Source of the DNA: Phoronis australis
Taxonomy: Eukaryota > Phoronida > Phoronidae
DNA: 64,000 bases
Assembly (NCBI GenBank): GCA_002633005.1
Contig: NMRA01000405.1
Location: 249,009-313,008 of the forward strand
Reading direction: 5' to 3'
A model generated the notes under the pieces. The model saw nothing but the letters and a program-made list of their open reading frames with translations, ran no database searches and had not been told where the DNA came from. A program made the position numbers and the translations under genes. Below, piece by piece: positions 48,501 through 56,200 of this stretch (positions are counted from its first letter, which is position 1; every line of letters begins with the position of its first letter).

Positions 48501-48767
48501 GCTGGAATCTCCTTTTACCCATGATCTGAAATGAAATGCTACTACTCTTCAAGATCCTAGTCCTGTCGAGCATCGCCATTCTTGGATTTTGTTTACCATT
48601 GCAGGCTTGAAATACAAATGGATGAGAATGAAGCCTTAAAAGCCGCATTAGAAAGTACGCTCAAATCCAAGGAAGAGGATCTGAAGATGTATAACGAGAT
48701 GTTGGAGCAAACAAAACGAGTGTTTCTACAAGGAATAAGACAACATAGACAGAATTCAGCTCAGTGA
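33286..48767 (+). CDS. CCDC13: CCDC13, coiled-coil centriolar-satellite protein, 15 coding exons
   Basis: CCDC13 localises to centriolar satellites, works with PCM1 and is needed for ciliogenesis and genome stability in human cells. Exons: 33286-33516, 34197-34302, 34815-34954, 37591-37665, 38220-38339, 38953-39057, 40250-40399, 40791-40967, 42614-42820, 43515-43630, 43912-44022, 44165-44290, 44978-45108, 45712-45802, 48605-48767. All junctions are GT-AG and phases agree, giving 682 residues (human about 715). Recognised family blocks: GRLYKLLSERDFEIRQLKKK, VATRIVELSKKVREL, NWRGRAQQVIALQRKV, HDDQLIDALM, and the C-terminal NEALKAALES, KSKEEDLKMYNE, VFLQGIRQH. Almost all of it is heptad-rich coiled coil. 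The introns carry many repeats; two splice sites sit within tandem repeats. Confidence 0.95.
33700..34110 (-). mobile_element. Penelope-like retroelement 3-prime fragment
   Basis: On the minus strand the frame ending at 33918 reads HGRRITRQEFV, then LRILESLLIMFEKPSF, then LTGTGRTL. This is the pattern that ends the endonuclease-bearing ORF of Penelope-like elements (LE-L-I...P-N-Q-TG--RTL). Downstream, CTGAAGATGAG and TGTCTCGAAAT (33777-33751) form the characteristic 3-prime motif. It is 5-prime truncated and sits antisense in CCDC13 intron 1. Confidence 0.65.
34197..34302 (+). CDS. CCDC13: CCDC13 coding exon 2
   Basis: Residues 78-112 plus one base. Acceptor CATGTTGCAG, donor AGTG|GTATGT. 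Encodes GRLYKLLSERDFEIRQLKKK. Confidence 0.95.
34741..34808. repeat. 15 bp minisatellite at the exon 3 acceptor
   Basis: ATTGTAATTACCATC repeated four times without change plus a partial fifth unit. It ends 6 bp before the exon 3 splice site and replaces the usual polypyrimidine tract. Confidence 0.97.
34815..34954 (+). CDS. CCDC13: CCDC13 coding exon 3
   Basis: Residues 113-159. Acceptor ATATACAG, donor AAGGAG|GTCAGG (weak +3/+4). Encodes GVASDQVATRIVELSKK. Confidence 0.95.
34955..35691. other. CCDC13 intron 3, proximal; nothing seen
   Basis: No repeat or gene recognised. Confidence 0.5.
35692..36537. mobile_element. 840 bp MITE with GTA target duplication
   Basis: Terminal inverted repeats GGGCTGTTCCAGTAAAATC (35695) and, read inward from 36534, GGGCTGTTCCAGCAAAATC, extending about 33 bp to a G run. 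GTA flanks both ends (35692-35694, 36535-36537). Interior has ATGGGTGGT-type subterminal repeats. A 3 bp duplication and GGG start fit PIF/Harbinger-like elements; this is inference. Confidence 0.75.
36914..37142. repeat. 56 bp tandem repeat, four copies
   Basis: CAGTATGATATATGTCAGAT starts at 36921, 36977, 37033 and 37089. Units are nearly identical, in CCDC13 intron 3. Confidence 0.97.
37591..37665 (+). CDS. CCDC13: CCDC13 coding exon 4
   Basis: Residues 160-184. Acceptor TTCTTTTGCAG, donor GAAAG|GTAACT. A proline/alanine-rich linker. Confidence 0.9.
38220..38339 (+). CDS. CCDC13: CCDC13 coding exon 5
   Basis: Residues 185-224. Acceptor CCATTTTGCAG, donor CAGAAG|GTAAAA. Encodes LLRNELKMAQK, matching the family. 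Confidence 0.95.
38953..39057 (+). CDS. CCDC13: CCDC13 coding exon 6
   Basis: Residues 225-259. Acceptor GTTGGCAG, donor AGAAAG|GTAGGT. Encodes NWRGRAQQVIALQRK. Confidence 0.95.
39790..40190 (+). mobile_element. tRNA-derived SINE, dimeric
   Basis: A tRNA-like head at 39990-40060 has an A box TGGCTCAGTGG and a decayed B box TGGGTTTGGGT, followed by a body with TCATTAGGTCA-TGTG, GGCCAA-AGGTGGCG and AGACCA-ACTT. The body also occurs immediately upstream (39840-39930), so two units are joined. Related copies lie at 49190-49560. In CCDC13 intron 6. Confidence 0.75.
40250..40399 (+). CDS. CCDC13: CCDC13 coding exon 7
   Basis: Residues 260-309. Acceptor GTCCCAAG, donor CAAGAG|GTAAGT. Lysine/glutamate-rich coiled coil. 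Confidence 0.92.
40791..40967 (+). CDS. CCDC13: CCDC13 coding exon 8
   Basis: Residues 310-368. Acceptor GTGTTAAAG, donor CTCATG|GTATGT. Encodes ARNKVLSNEVKSL and HDDQLIDALM. The last bases of the exon and its donor are repeated five more times downstream. Confidence 0.95.
40953..41205 (+). repeat. 44 bp tandem repeat containing the exon 8 donor site
   Basis: Six copies. The anchor ATGCACTCAT starts at 40957, 41001, 41045, 41089 (as ACGCACTCAT), 41133 and 41177. Each carries CTCATG|GTATGT, identical to the real exon end and donor. The first copy includes the last 15 coding bases of exon 8. Confidence 0.98.
41211..41915. repeat. Diverged direct repeat pair in intron 8
   Basis: Blocks AAATCTGGCTAAC, CTGTTCTC-AAAATGC and GAATTGTTTTTG at 41211-41345 recur in order at 41752-41915. 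Confidence 0.55.
42240..42560. repeat. ~120-130 bp tandem repeat, three diverged copies
   Basis: AGAGGTCAGACGTTAAAA (about 42254), AGAGGCCAGAGGTTAAAA (42373) and AGAGGTCGGAGGTTAAAG (42502), each followed by AGCTCCACC- and TGTCTTG-like blocks. It lies just upstream of exon 9. Confidence 0.8.
42614..42820 (+). CDS. CCDC13: CCDC13 coding exon 9
   Basis: Residues 369-437. Acceptor TGTTACTCAG, donor CAGATG|GTGAGT. Encodes EQLRSIVQEKEALVKSLEEE, matching the family. Confidence 0.95.
42821..43514. other. CCDC13 intron 9; nothing recognised
   Basis: The frame at 43273-43755 runs across intron and exon 10 in a different frame and is not a gene. Confidence 0.5.
43515..43630 (+). CDS. CCDC13: CCDC13 coding exon 10
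   Basis: Residues 438-475 plus two bases. Acceptor TTCTTTGTAG, donor TCTAG|GTGACC. Ser/Pro-rich end (SRHGKTSPSGSPNPVS). Confidence 0.88.
43641..43675. repeat. (ATT)n microsatellite
   Basis: ATT repeat 10 bp after the exon 10 donor. Confidence 0.95.
43912..44022 (+). CDS. CCDC13: CCDC13 coding exon 11
   Basis: Residues 476-512 plus two bases. Acceptor TTTCTAG, donor AAGGG|GTGCGT. Ser/Arg-rich linker (MRSVSRQSAIL). Frame of the next exon forces the donor at 44023. Confidence 0.85.
44165..44290 (+). CDS. CCDC13: CCDC13 coding exon 12
   Basis: Residues 513-554 plus two bases. Acceptor GTGTTTCAG, donor AAAGAG|GTATTG. Encodes EVERDKLLELVQVLQKR, a family block. Confidence 0.95.
44291..44977. other. 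CCDC13 intron 12; nothing recognised
   Basis: No gene or clear repeat. Confidence 0.5.
44978..45108 (+). CDS. CCDC13: CCDC13 coding exon 13
   Basis: Residues 555-598 plus one base. Acceptor TCTTCAACAG, donor TCTG|GTAAGT. Confidence 0.93.
45109..45711. other. CCDC13 intron 13; nothing recognised
   Basis: AT-rich, no gene. Confidence 0.5.
45712..45802 (+). CDS. CCDC13: CCDC13 coding exon 14
   Basis: Residues 599-628 plus two bases. Acceptor GATTCGTAG, donor ACAAG|GTCTGT (weak). Asn/Ser/Glu-rich linker before the conserved C-terminal block; supported by phase on both sides. Confidence 0.82.
45829..45900. repeat. Two-copy TGTCCCGAAAAGAAAGTCC motif
   Basis: TGTCCCGAAAAGAAAGTCC (45834) and TGTCCCAAAAAGAAAGTCC (45879) are 45 bp apart. 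CAGAGTGTCCC-type ends occur on some DNA transposons, so this may be transposon terminus debris. Confidence 0.4.
46430..47070 (+). pseudogene. Decayed LINE RNase H and C-terminal region
   Basis: On the plus strand near 46520-46640 a frame reads HVNWVKAQVGIGVNESANYL then ANQGAS, the last RNase H block (W-K-A-H...G-N-E-x-A-D-x-L-A). Further on, about 46840-46990, it reads VVTGHCNLARH, then SCSNCHKC and the sequence of a metal-binding tail seen after RNase H in several LINEs. Many stops and frameshifts. In CCDC13 intron 14, sense orientation. Confidence 0.6.
47630..48475. mobile_element. Foldback MITE with TTAA target duplication, interrupted
   Basis: TTAA at 47630-47633 precedes AGGAGTGTTATGCC. 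At the other end, GGCAACT is followed by TTAA at 48472-48475. Both ends continue inward with a TGTTTAGCT block. The halves mirror each other around TTCCGTTAC...GTAACGGAA-type blocks. About 450 bp of unrelated sequence (47935-48400) interrupts the right half. The TTAAAGG start suggests a T2/Kolobok-type MITE. In CCDC13 intron 14. Confidence 0.55.
48605..48767 (+). CDS. CCDC13: CCDC13 coding exon 15 (terminal)
   Basis: Residues 629-682 and stop. Acceptor TTACCATTGCAG. Encodes NEALKAALESTLKSKEEDLK and VFLQGIRQHRQ, the most conserved C-terminal part. Confidence 0.97.
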
Positions 48768-48779
48768 TTATGTGTTCCA

Positions 48780-48785
48780 ATTAAA
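48780..48785 (+). terminator. Candidate CCDC13 poly(A) signal ATTAAA
   Basis: ATTAAA starts 13 bp after the stop codon and is followed by GT/T-rich sequence at 48790-48832. If used, the 3-prime UTR would be very short. A later signal is possible. Confidence 0.4.
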
Positions 48786-49189
48786 ACGTGTGGAGTAGTG
48801 ATTTTTACGTCTGTGATACTTTTGTGTGAAAACTATCGTCAGGTGTGTAGAATTTGTTATCTACAGATTTTGTAAAGTGTAGACATGGTTAATGTGTATA
48901 GATTTCCAGCAAAGTTCGTGTAGTTGCCGTAAATCACAGATAATGGTTGCGATGTTACATTGCATGATGCTATGAATATTCACAATTTGCAACACCATTT
49001 GACTCAGGTTTCTAGTGAACTCGTTTGAATATTCAGTATAATATAATTGTGATGGAAGGTTTGGGGTTTATTTTCTGTGGCATAGATGTTGGTAATAGTT
49101 TCATCTTTTGTCACTGATAATTATAGATATTGCGAATGGGGTGGGGTGGGGAGGTGAACATTTGTGCCTGAAGCAGCAGGATGCTGCAC
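48786..49189. other. CCDC13 3-prime flank; nothing further seen
   Basis: T/G-rich sequence with no gene. Confidence 0.5.
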
Positions 49190-49560
49190 TTTCTCAAGCA
49201 AAATTGAATGAAGTGATGTAGGGTCCAACCGGTCAAGGTAAATGTACTTATTCAACAGGTCACTAGATGTGGCCACAGGTGGTGTGCTGACCAAACTTCG
49301 AAATATTTGTGTTACACATATCCATGCCGGTTTAAGATTTATATATTTATATACACAGTGGATTTCATGGTTGAGATGCCCACTGCTAAGTGTGATTGGA
49401 TTTCTGCATTTGACCAGAGGTCCCAATGATTGAGTGGACTAGATCATCTGCACTGTCTTTTAGTAGAAGGTCCCAAGTTCGAGTGCCGATTGGAGCAGGA
49501 ATCTTTTCAGACTTGCATTTATTCGCTCACATTATGTGGCTACAGTTGGATGCTGATTGG
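49190..49560 (+). mobile_element. tRNA-derived SINE, dimeric (second locus)
   Basis: Same order of blocks as 39790-40190: ACAGGTCACTAGATGTGGCC-type body, CATGCCGGTTTAAGATTTA, CACTGCTAAGT-TGATTGGATT, then a decayed tRNA-like head (GTCCCAATGATTGAGTGGAC, GGTCCCAAGTTCGAGTGCC) and body again. Confidence 0.7.
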
Positions 49561-51344
49561 ACTTAGAAATATTAGCGATCAACAGGATATTCTTTCACAA
49601 AGAAAAACAACTGGGATTTTCTTAAAGCTCCAAACTACAGACCAAATTTTCCAATAGTACTTAGTTTTGCCTGAACACAAGACAACATTCTCGTTAGATG
49701 ACATAACTTCCATCCAAGTTTGCCCGTTTGTAAAATAGCAGTTCTGAAACAGCAGTTGCTCCTTGCTAGACTCCAATTCGAAATTAGCAGACACCATCTG
49801 GATTTTGTAATCCAACTTTAAATGCTTTCCTGATTAGAAGTGCATTTTTGTGTCTTTGAAAGAAAGTCACTTGTTAGAACTCTGGCCGGTTGCATGAAAG
49901 AGTACCAAATGGGGTTTCGACTAAGGTCCCTAGGTCTTTGTGTATTTGTGTCTTTATGGACTCATGGATGGAACATTTTTCTATCATTTTACCTTTATTC
50001 TGAGTCCCTCCTCAACTTATAATTAAATTGCTAAATCTGAGCCCAGAGTTCATTGAAAATAAATAGGAACCCGGTCCTTAAATTGAAGGTGTTGCATGAA
50101 AACATCCCTTATTATTATCGATGATACTGACAGTTCAACCTAGAGTTCACTCTCAATTTGTAGTCAAAGTCAAAAATTGACTTAGTGAGGAAACTAAAAC
50201 ATACAAGAAAGGACAATCGATGTTTTGACAAGTCCAAAAGTACGCCTTAAGTTGTAGGGAACTTACTCGAGTCCCTATTTGGGACAGTTTCAGGCAGCTG
50301 GGTACTGGAGTTTATAACCTACATGTACGTCTAGGCCAGATCAAAAACACTCCTAAAATGCCCAGTTAAAAACAATTCGCAAAAACCTAATTATTACACA
50401 TTTTGAGGGGGACTTAAAATCTAACCTGGGGAGTAAACAACTAGAAACAAAATATATGTTAGAAAAGATAATGTAATGAAGATAGTTTATTGCTTCTCGA
50501 CATCCCAACTTTTAAATTTCACAAGCTAAAATTGGTTACCTCTTCCAAAAGTAAGTTTGAAATCTCTGAGACTTGGGGAAAAAGCAACACTAACTATAAT
50601 GGTGTTACAGATGTGCAGCACTAACAATCTACTCGGGACCGATGCACCCAATCTCTATACTCAAAATTTTGTTTGACATTCTGTATTATAGTTTTGTGCG
50701 AACTCGAGATGAATACCAATTTCCAGTCCTAATTTTGCACATGACGACTCGTAAATACAAGCTTTAAACTCCAGACTTGGAGTTTAGACTCCAACGTAAA
50801 GCCTTAATGCTGGGGTCATCAAGTACAGACTAGAACTAGACATTTATTCACTCCAGCCATCGTGTACTGGGCAATAGAGAATGTCAAAAATAATTATACG
50901 AGTCCTGGTTACTTGGGAATTATTAATACGAGCTTGGGAGCATGGAACCTATATACTCAATAACTAACACAACGACCATGCATTGTCTAACTATAGCATT
51001 GTAGTGTGTGATAATGCGATAATTTTTGTGCCAAATGTGGCAGTAAATTTTCAAGGTATAACAAGCGATATGTTACGCTGTGTTGTCTGGAGTGTCTTTG
51101 GGAATTGTCACAGTTGTCCGGGAGGAACCATTGAAATGTCTTGATAAATAAAGTGGGTTTAAACGCACGTTCTGATCAAGCACCACACTTTGGATCACTT
51201 ACCGCTATAAAAGTGGTCTCGACTTCAATGAGAACTGACAGCTTATTTAATCGCTGAGCTGAGATTATGCTCGGCGTCTAAAATTTTACACCAAAGAGCA
51301 AAATCTCCATGTGGAGGATTACTCGCTCACACAGGTCACCGCTC
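49561..51344. other. No recognisable gene
   Basis: Scattered short frames; no coding, RNA or repeat signal that I could assign. Confidence 0.5.
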
Positions 51345-51690
51345 AGATAGTACACAATACTTGTAGTTTTTAGCTTATTAGTTCATCGATTTTTAAAAAT
51401 CGAAAACCACGTGTGGCCGTTTTTTTCGTCTGAATTCCGCCGTGGTATTCATTTTTAACAAAAATTATTGGTTAATGCATTTTGAAAATCCCCTTTTCGT
51501 ACAGACAGAGATGTTTAATACAGTTAATGGTTTCAGCAATTACACTTAATTGGGCCTTGCTCACACCGGCCAATGCGGCGCTGCACTCTCTTTGATCCTA
51601 ATAAAAGCCGTTCAGAAGGACGCGCGGTGAAGCACACCTTCAGAAATGCGCGACTTCCTTGTAAGCGTATTATTCACGGTATGCGAGCAA
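51345..51690. repeat. Dispersed ~400 bp repeat (copy 2)
   Basis: Collinear with 32340-32735. The hairpin end is mutated: GTGAAGCACACC and GAAATGCGCGACTTCC no longer pair well, but GTAAGCGTATTATTCACGG is kept. Confidence 0.75.
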
Positions 51691-53192
51691 TAAGGAACTG
51701 TCAGTTCTTTCGAAACGCTGAAAAGGAACAAATTGAGATCAATTTCTTCATGGTGTGTTGTCTTAATCAAAAGTTGGTGTTTAGGATGCACGGTGGGATT
51801 ATAGTGACTTTAAACTTTGTAGCCAATACTCAGGTGTAAGTTCACCAGAGCGTTTTTCACCACTTGCTGACAGGGAAATTAAGCAAAATAGGAAAAAAAT
51901 TCTTGTTTAGTGTGTTAGTACTAACAAAATCAAATTCCCTTGAATGACATGTTTAAAATAAACTACCAACGGTCTTCGCGGTTGTATTTCGCCTCTTTTT
52001 ACCATCCAACAACGAATCAAATTATCTGGCACCTTTTATTCTTAGTTTTTGACCTAATGACGTCATGTAGAATGCCAGCCAATGTGCACTTTGAGTGTGA
52101 TGTGCATGAGCACTTGATTCTACACTTTCACTGGACGGACTTCCAACCCCATTTGAGGATTGATTTACCAACTACTACTAACACTATACATTTCAAAATT
52201 GCTTTTCGTCTTTCCTGCTCTATTTGTATTACCATATTTTTGCACCCTTCGCTCTGATAATCACAAGCCACTTTGTCTGAATAGTTGTACAGTTAAAGAG
52301 GCCTGGAACGCGATAAACAAATAAAGTTGCAATATTGAAAGTGGTTTTCTGCCACTAAAACAGAAGCCCACCTGCTCACCAAGTATTTTTAGGGATTGTT
52401 CGTAAAGATTTTTAAGTTCTGTAGATATCAAAGCGTTTTATTAGCTATCTGTCAACTGCTCGACACTTCATTTTTTCTCCCACAAGGCAAAGCGCTTCTC
52501 CTTATTTGGTATGGCAAGATATAGATTTAACATATTTCCCATATATGGAAAATATGACCTTTGAGGTCAGACGACCAAGCAACTGACTAAGCCATGCACG
52601 CATTTATCATAAGTGGGAAGGAGAATAGAAACTTCATGGTAACCACAGAGTTTTCTCTTCACGTATTTCAAAAATTGTGAATTTTGTAATTTTTGTGAAA
52701 AGAGTATTACTCTGTACTAGACTTGGTGAAAGATATTTTTAACGAGCTTTCGCTTTCCATGCCTCTGTAAATTTCTTGAATTTAGGCCACAATAATGACT
52801 ATGTCAGATGAGTGGAAAGTTTCACTTCTTTGTAGCCATGATTTGTTTGATGCAGCTGTCAACAAATAATTGCCGATAAAATTTTGAGCCGTAACAACAA
52901 TTATTTTAGTCCCAGATTGTAGAATTTGTACTGATATATCAATTGCTTCAGTGTGCGATTCTTTTCAATCTCATTATGAGATCAACAGTACAACGAACAA
53001 AATTGATAGTTTTGTTACAACAGTAAATCTTGAGCAAAACCACACTTCACACCAAAGAAGAATTGAATTTTAGTTGATAAACGTCAAATGCACAGTCAAG
53101 TTCTCGACTTGTCCAAGGTCACTTGAAGGTCACGTTCTCGACTACAGTCTTCTCAACATTTCACATTATATCTACTAAGTGTCCTATTGTTG
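51691..53192. other. Region downstream of SEM1; no gene recognised
   Basis: The open frame at 51940-52257 has no recognisable similarity. Probably includes the SEM1 3-prime UTR near 53190. Confidence 0.45.
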
Positions 53193-53250
53193 TTAGGACT
53201 TCATGGGTTCTTGGCCTCCTGTTTTGATGCCTTGCTTTTCTAATTCAAGC
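53193..53250 (-). CDS. SEM1: SEM1 exon 3 (terminal)
   Basis: Residues 58-76 and TAA. Acceptor TTTGTTCCAG. Encodes the C-terminal helix LELEKQGIK. Confidence 0.93.
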
Positions 53251-56200
53251 CTGGAACAAATGGAAATTACTAATTTAAGACAACACTGCCATCACAACAT
53301 TTGGGGCTTTTCAGCAGACGACTGAAAGCAATGATTTGGACCACTTACGATTATAAAATCCATTTCACATTGTACCTCAGTGGAAACAGATGTGACTTCT
53401 GTGCTTGAAAAGAAGAGAACAGACAATTCATCATTGCTTGGGAACAAGCCATACAAGTTGTGTTGCCATGGCGTGTTATTTTATATGCTGAGGATGGCCT
53501 CAGGGAATAACGAAGTGTCAGTTCTTTGTAAACCCAGAACCTACTTCTCATCTGAGCTCAGAACAAGTTGAAGTACAGTAAGTTTCATAGTGGCAAGAGA
53601 TCAAAGTTACATGTTAGTTTCCTTGATGAAGTTTTCACTTGGATTTCGAAAACTAATGGCCTTTTGAGTAACTTCCATACATGACACCATTGCAGTAGTA
53701 TTTGTAATCCAAAAAAATGTTTTTGAATTTTTGTACTAGGTCAGTCCAAAAATGGTAGTGGCACTTAGCCTACTGAACACACTAATGATGATGCATCACA
53801 ATTTCTGGCAATTCTCAACCTCGACTGCCACTGTTAAAGTAAGATTGTGGAAGACAAAGGCATACAATCGGATATACCATATGCGCACTCACTTATGAAA
53901 TCAACTGCACACTCTTAAGACACTTAAAAATCATTCTGACTCCATGCAATTCTGCACTTACAAGTAAGAACAAGCTTTCACACACGTACTGAAAGCACTT
54001 GCGTGTTGTCTCACTGCAAACCACTGTTACCTTTGATTAAAATGGAAGCATTTTTAAAATTGATAATTGGAAACTTAATGCCCCACAGCACCCCCATTGT
54101 AAATTGCCAATGCTAAAACAGGATTTTAAATTGCATCATTCACGACATACAATATTGGTCTCGACTTGTTCCTTACTCGGGTTAAAATTGACATTTAGGT
54201 TTGAGAAGCACAGACAATTTAATGATGTGAAGAAAGTTGGTCTTTGCCAGTGTCTTGCTTTTGTGTTCATCTGTCAGGCAATCTAGCTTAAGCAGGGCAA
54301 ACTGGCCTCAGTAGAAGTAGTTCTTGAAACAAAGGCAGGTACTTGGGGCTTAAATTAATGAATTTGAATATGCTATAGCATGTTGTGAATTATACTATCC
54401 ACCAACAATAAAAAAGTTTACTCTCTGAAATCAGTCCCTTTACTGAGGTGTGAGAAGGGTACATGCTTTTAAATATAGCACACAAAGAGTTGGGTATGTT
54501 GATTTTTATTATGTCAAATTTGCAATTACTTTTGTGTGTAACCGAAGAGAGAGAATACCGTAAACAACAACACCAGTTTACTCGTCGATCCATGGTATTA
54601 TAATGATTCATAGTATCATAGTATGGGACTTTTTACTTTTTAGTTTCACAGTGCAGATGAGCAAGGACAAGGGTATGTGGACTGTGATTTTTTGCCTTAC
54701 TTTACGATCACGTAGTAGTGAAAAAACAAAAAGTAAAATGTACATCTGAGCTAGGATTTGTTAAAAGTGTACCTTAGTTGGCATGAGAAGTCGTCCTCCA
54801 CATTCTCATCATCCCAGTTATCGTTCCAGACATTCACATCACCCTTATCTTCATCGGCACCGGACCAGTCTGCAGAGAATACAGTTGTTTTTATTTTTTT
54901 AACTGTGATGACAAACAAGGACTCTATAAAATAACCAATGTAAAACGTATATATCAGGGAAAAGAATATTCATACACACAAGCATTCGCAGATGCATGCC
55001 GGTAATGTTCGAACAGTTATAAGTGTCACTACAGTTACGAACACTCTTTAATGAAAAAGCAGGCCATCCAGATCTAGGATACCGAATTGGAGAGATGTCC
55101 AGAACAACACTCAAAAAATATTATACCTGGTCATTTTTTTGTCTTAATTGTGCATGTGAAATGAAATGGGATATACAGTGTCGTCAAAATTGACTATGAC
55201 ATGGTCTAGCGTTGTTTAGTCACTGAAAATCCTATCGAATTCTGAAGCAGAAGTGAAATTGGTTGTTTTGAACCTTAGATAAAATGCACACTACAAGTTG
55301 CGTGATGTACTAATATTCAAGTAAATTGCCACTCAAACTATTTTTTAAATATTTTAGAAATCAAAAATAATTTTTTCTTGGTCGCTTATTGTTTACAGTG
55401 TCGTTAACTAAAGGATTATATGTAATGAATGGCTATGCACTGTGATTGTCTGCTGCCCTTGGGTCAAATTTCACTATAAATAAATGACCCCAAATAGAAA
55501 TCGAGGTCCCGGCAGCCAATCACAGGGTAGCTACTTATCAGCAAGTATGTCACGTAGTGGTTGGTATAATTGACAACCTCATGACAATTCCAATATATTG
55601 TGGAAAGTAAGAAGTTACTCATTTGTATACAACACGAGAAGTGTATGTGATAGTACTAGTGGTATCACATGCTGGCGAATTTGCCAATGAATCATAACCA
55701 TATAAGAAACATAAATGTTGGACACTAAACATTTTGCCGAGCCTAAGCTCTGAACTTCAATTGTCTCAAATTCAAATACAAGAGCAACACGAAGCGTTGA
55801 AATACGCTCACGAATACATTGCAAATGGTGTGCATCTAAAGTGTTTATTTGCATCATAAAAATGGCCACTAGATAGTGCAAAATATTTCGAATCTATCAA
55901 AAAAATGGAAAATGTCACCGTTTTTTAACAGTAAGCTATTTACCACATTTCATGAAAATCCGTCAAGAAACTTTAGCAAAACGGAAAAAATGAAATTGCC
56001 ACTAGGGGACAAATGTTCATCGGATCTGTCTGAAAGTTGTCATCTTCCGTTGTCAACCTCATATATACACTTGCTAAATTTAATAAACAATCTGCACAAG
56101 GCTTAGGAGATACAGCTAAGAGCACGAAAAAACTGCCACTAGGACGCGCCACAGTAATTGAAGCCGGAAATCATCGTCAAACGTTCTCTTCACACTAACA

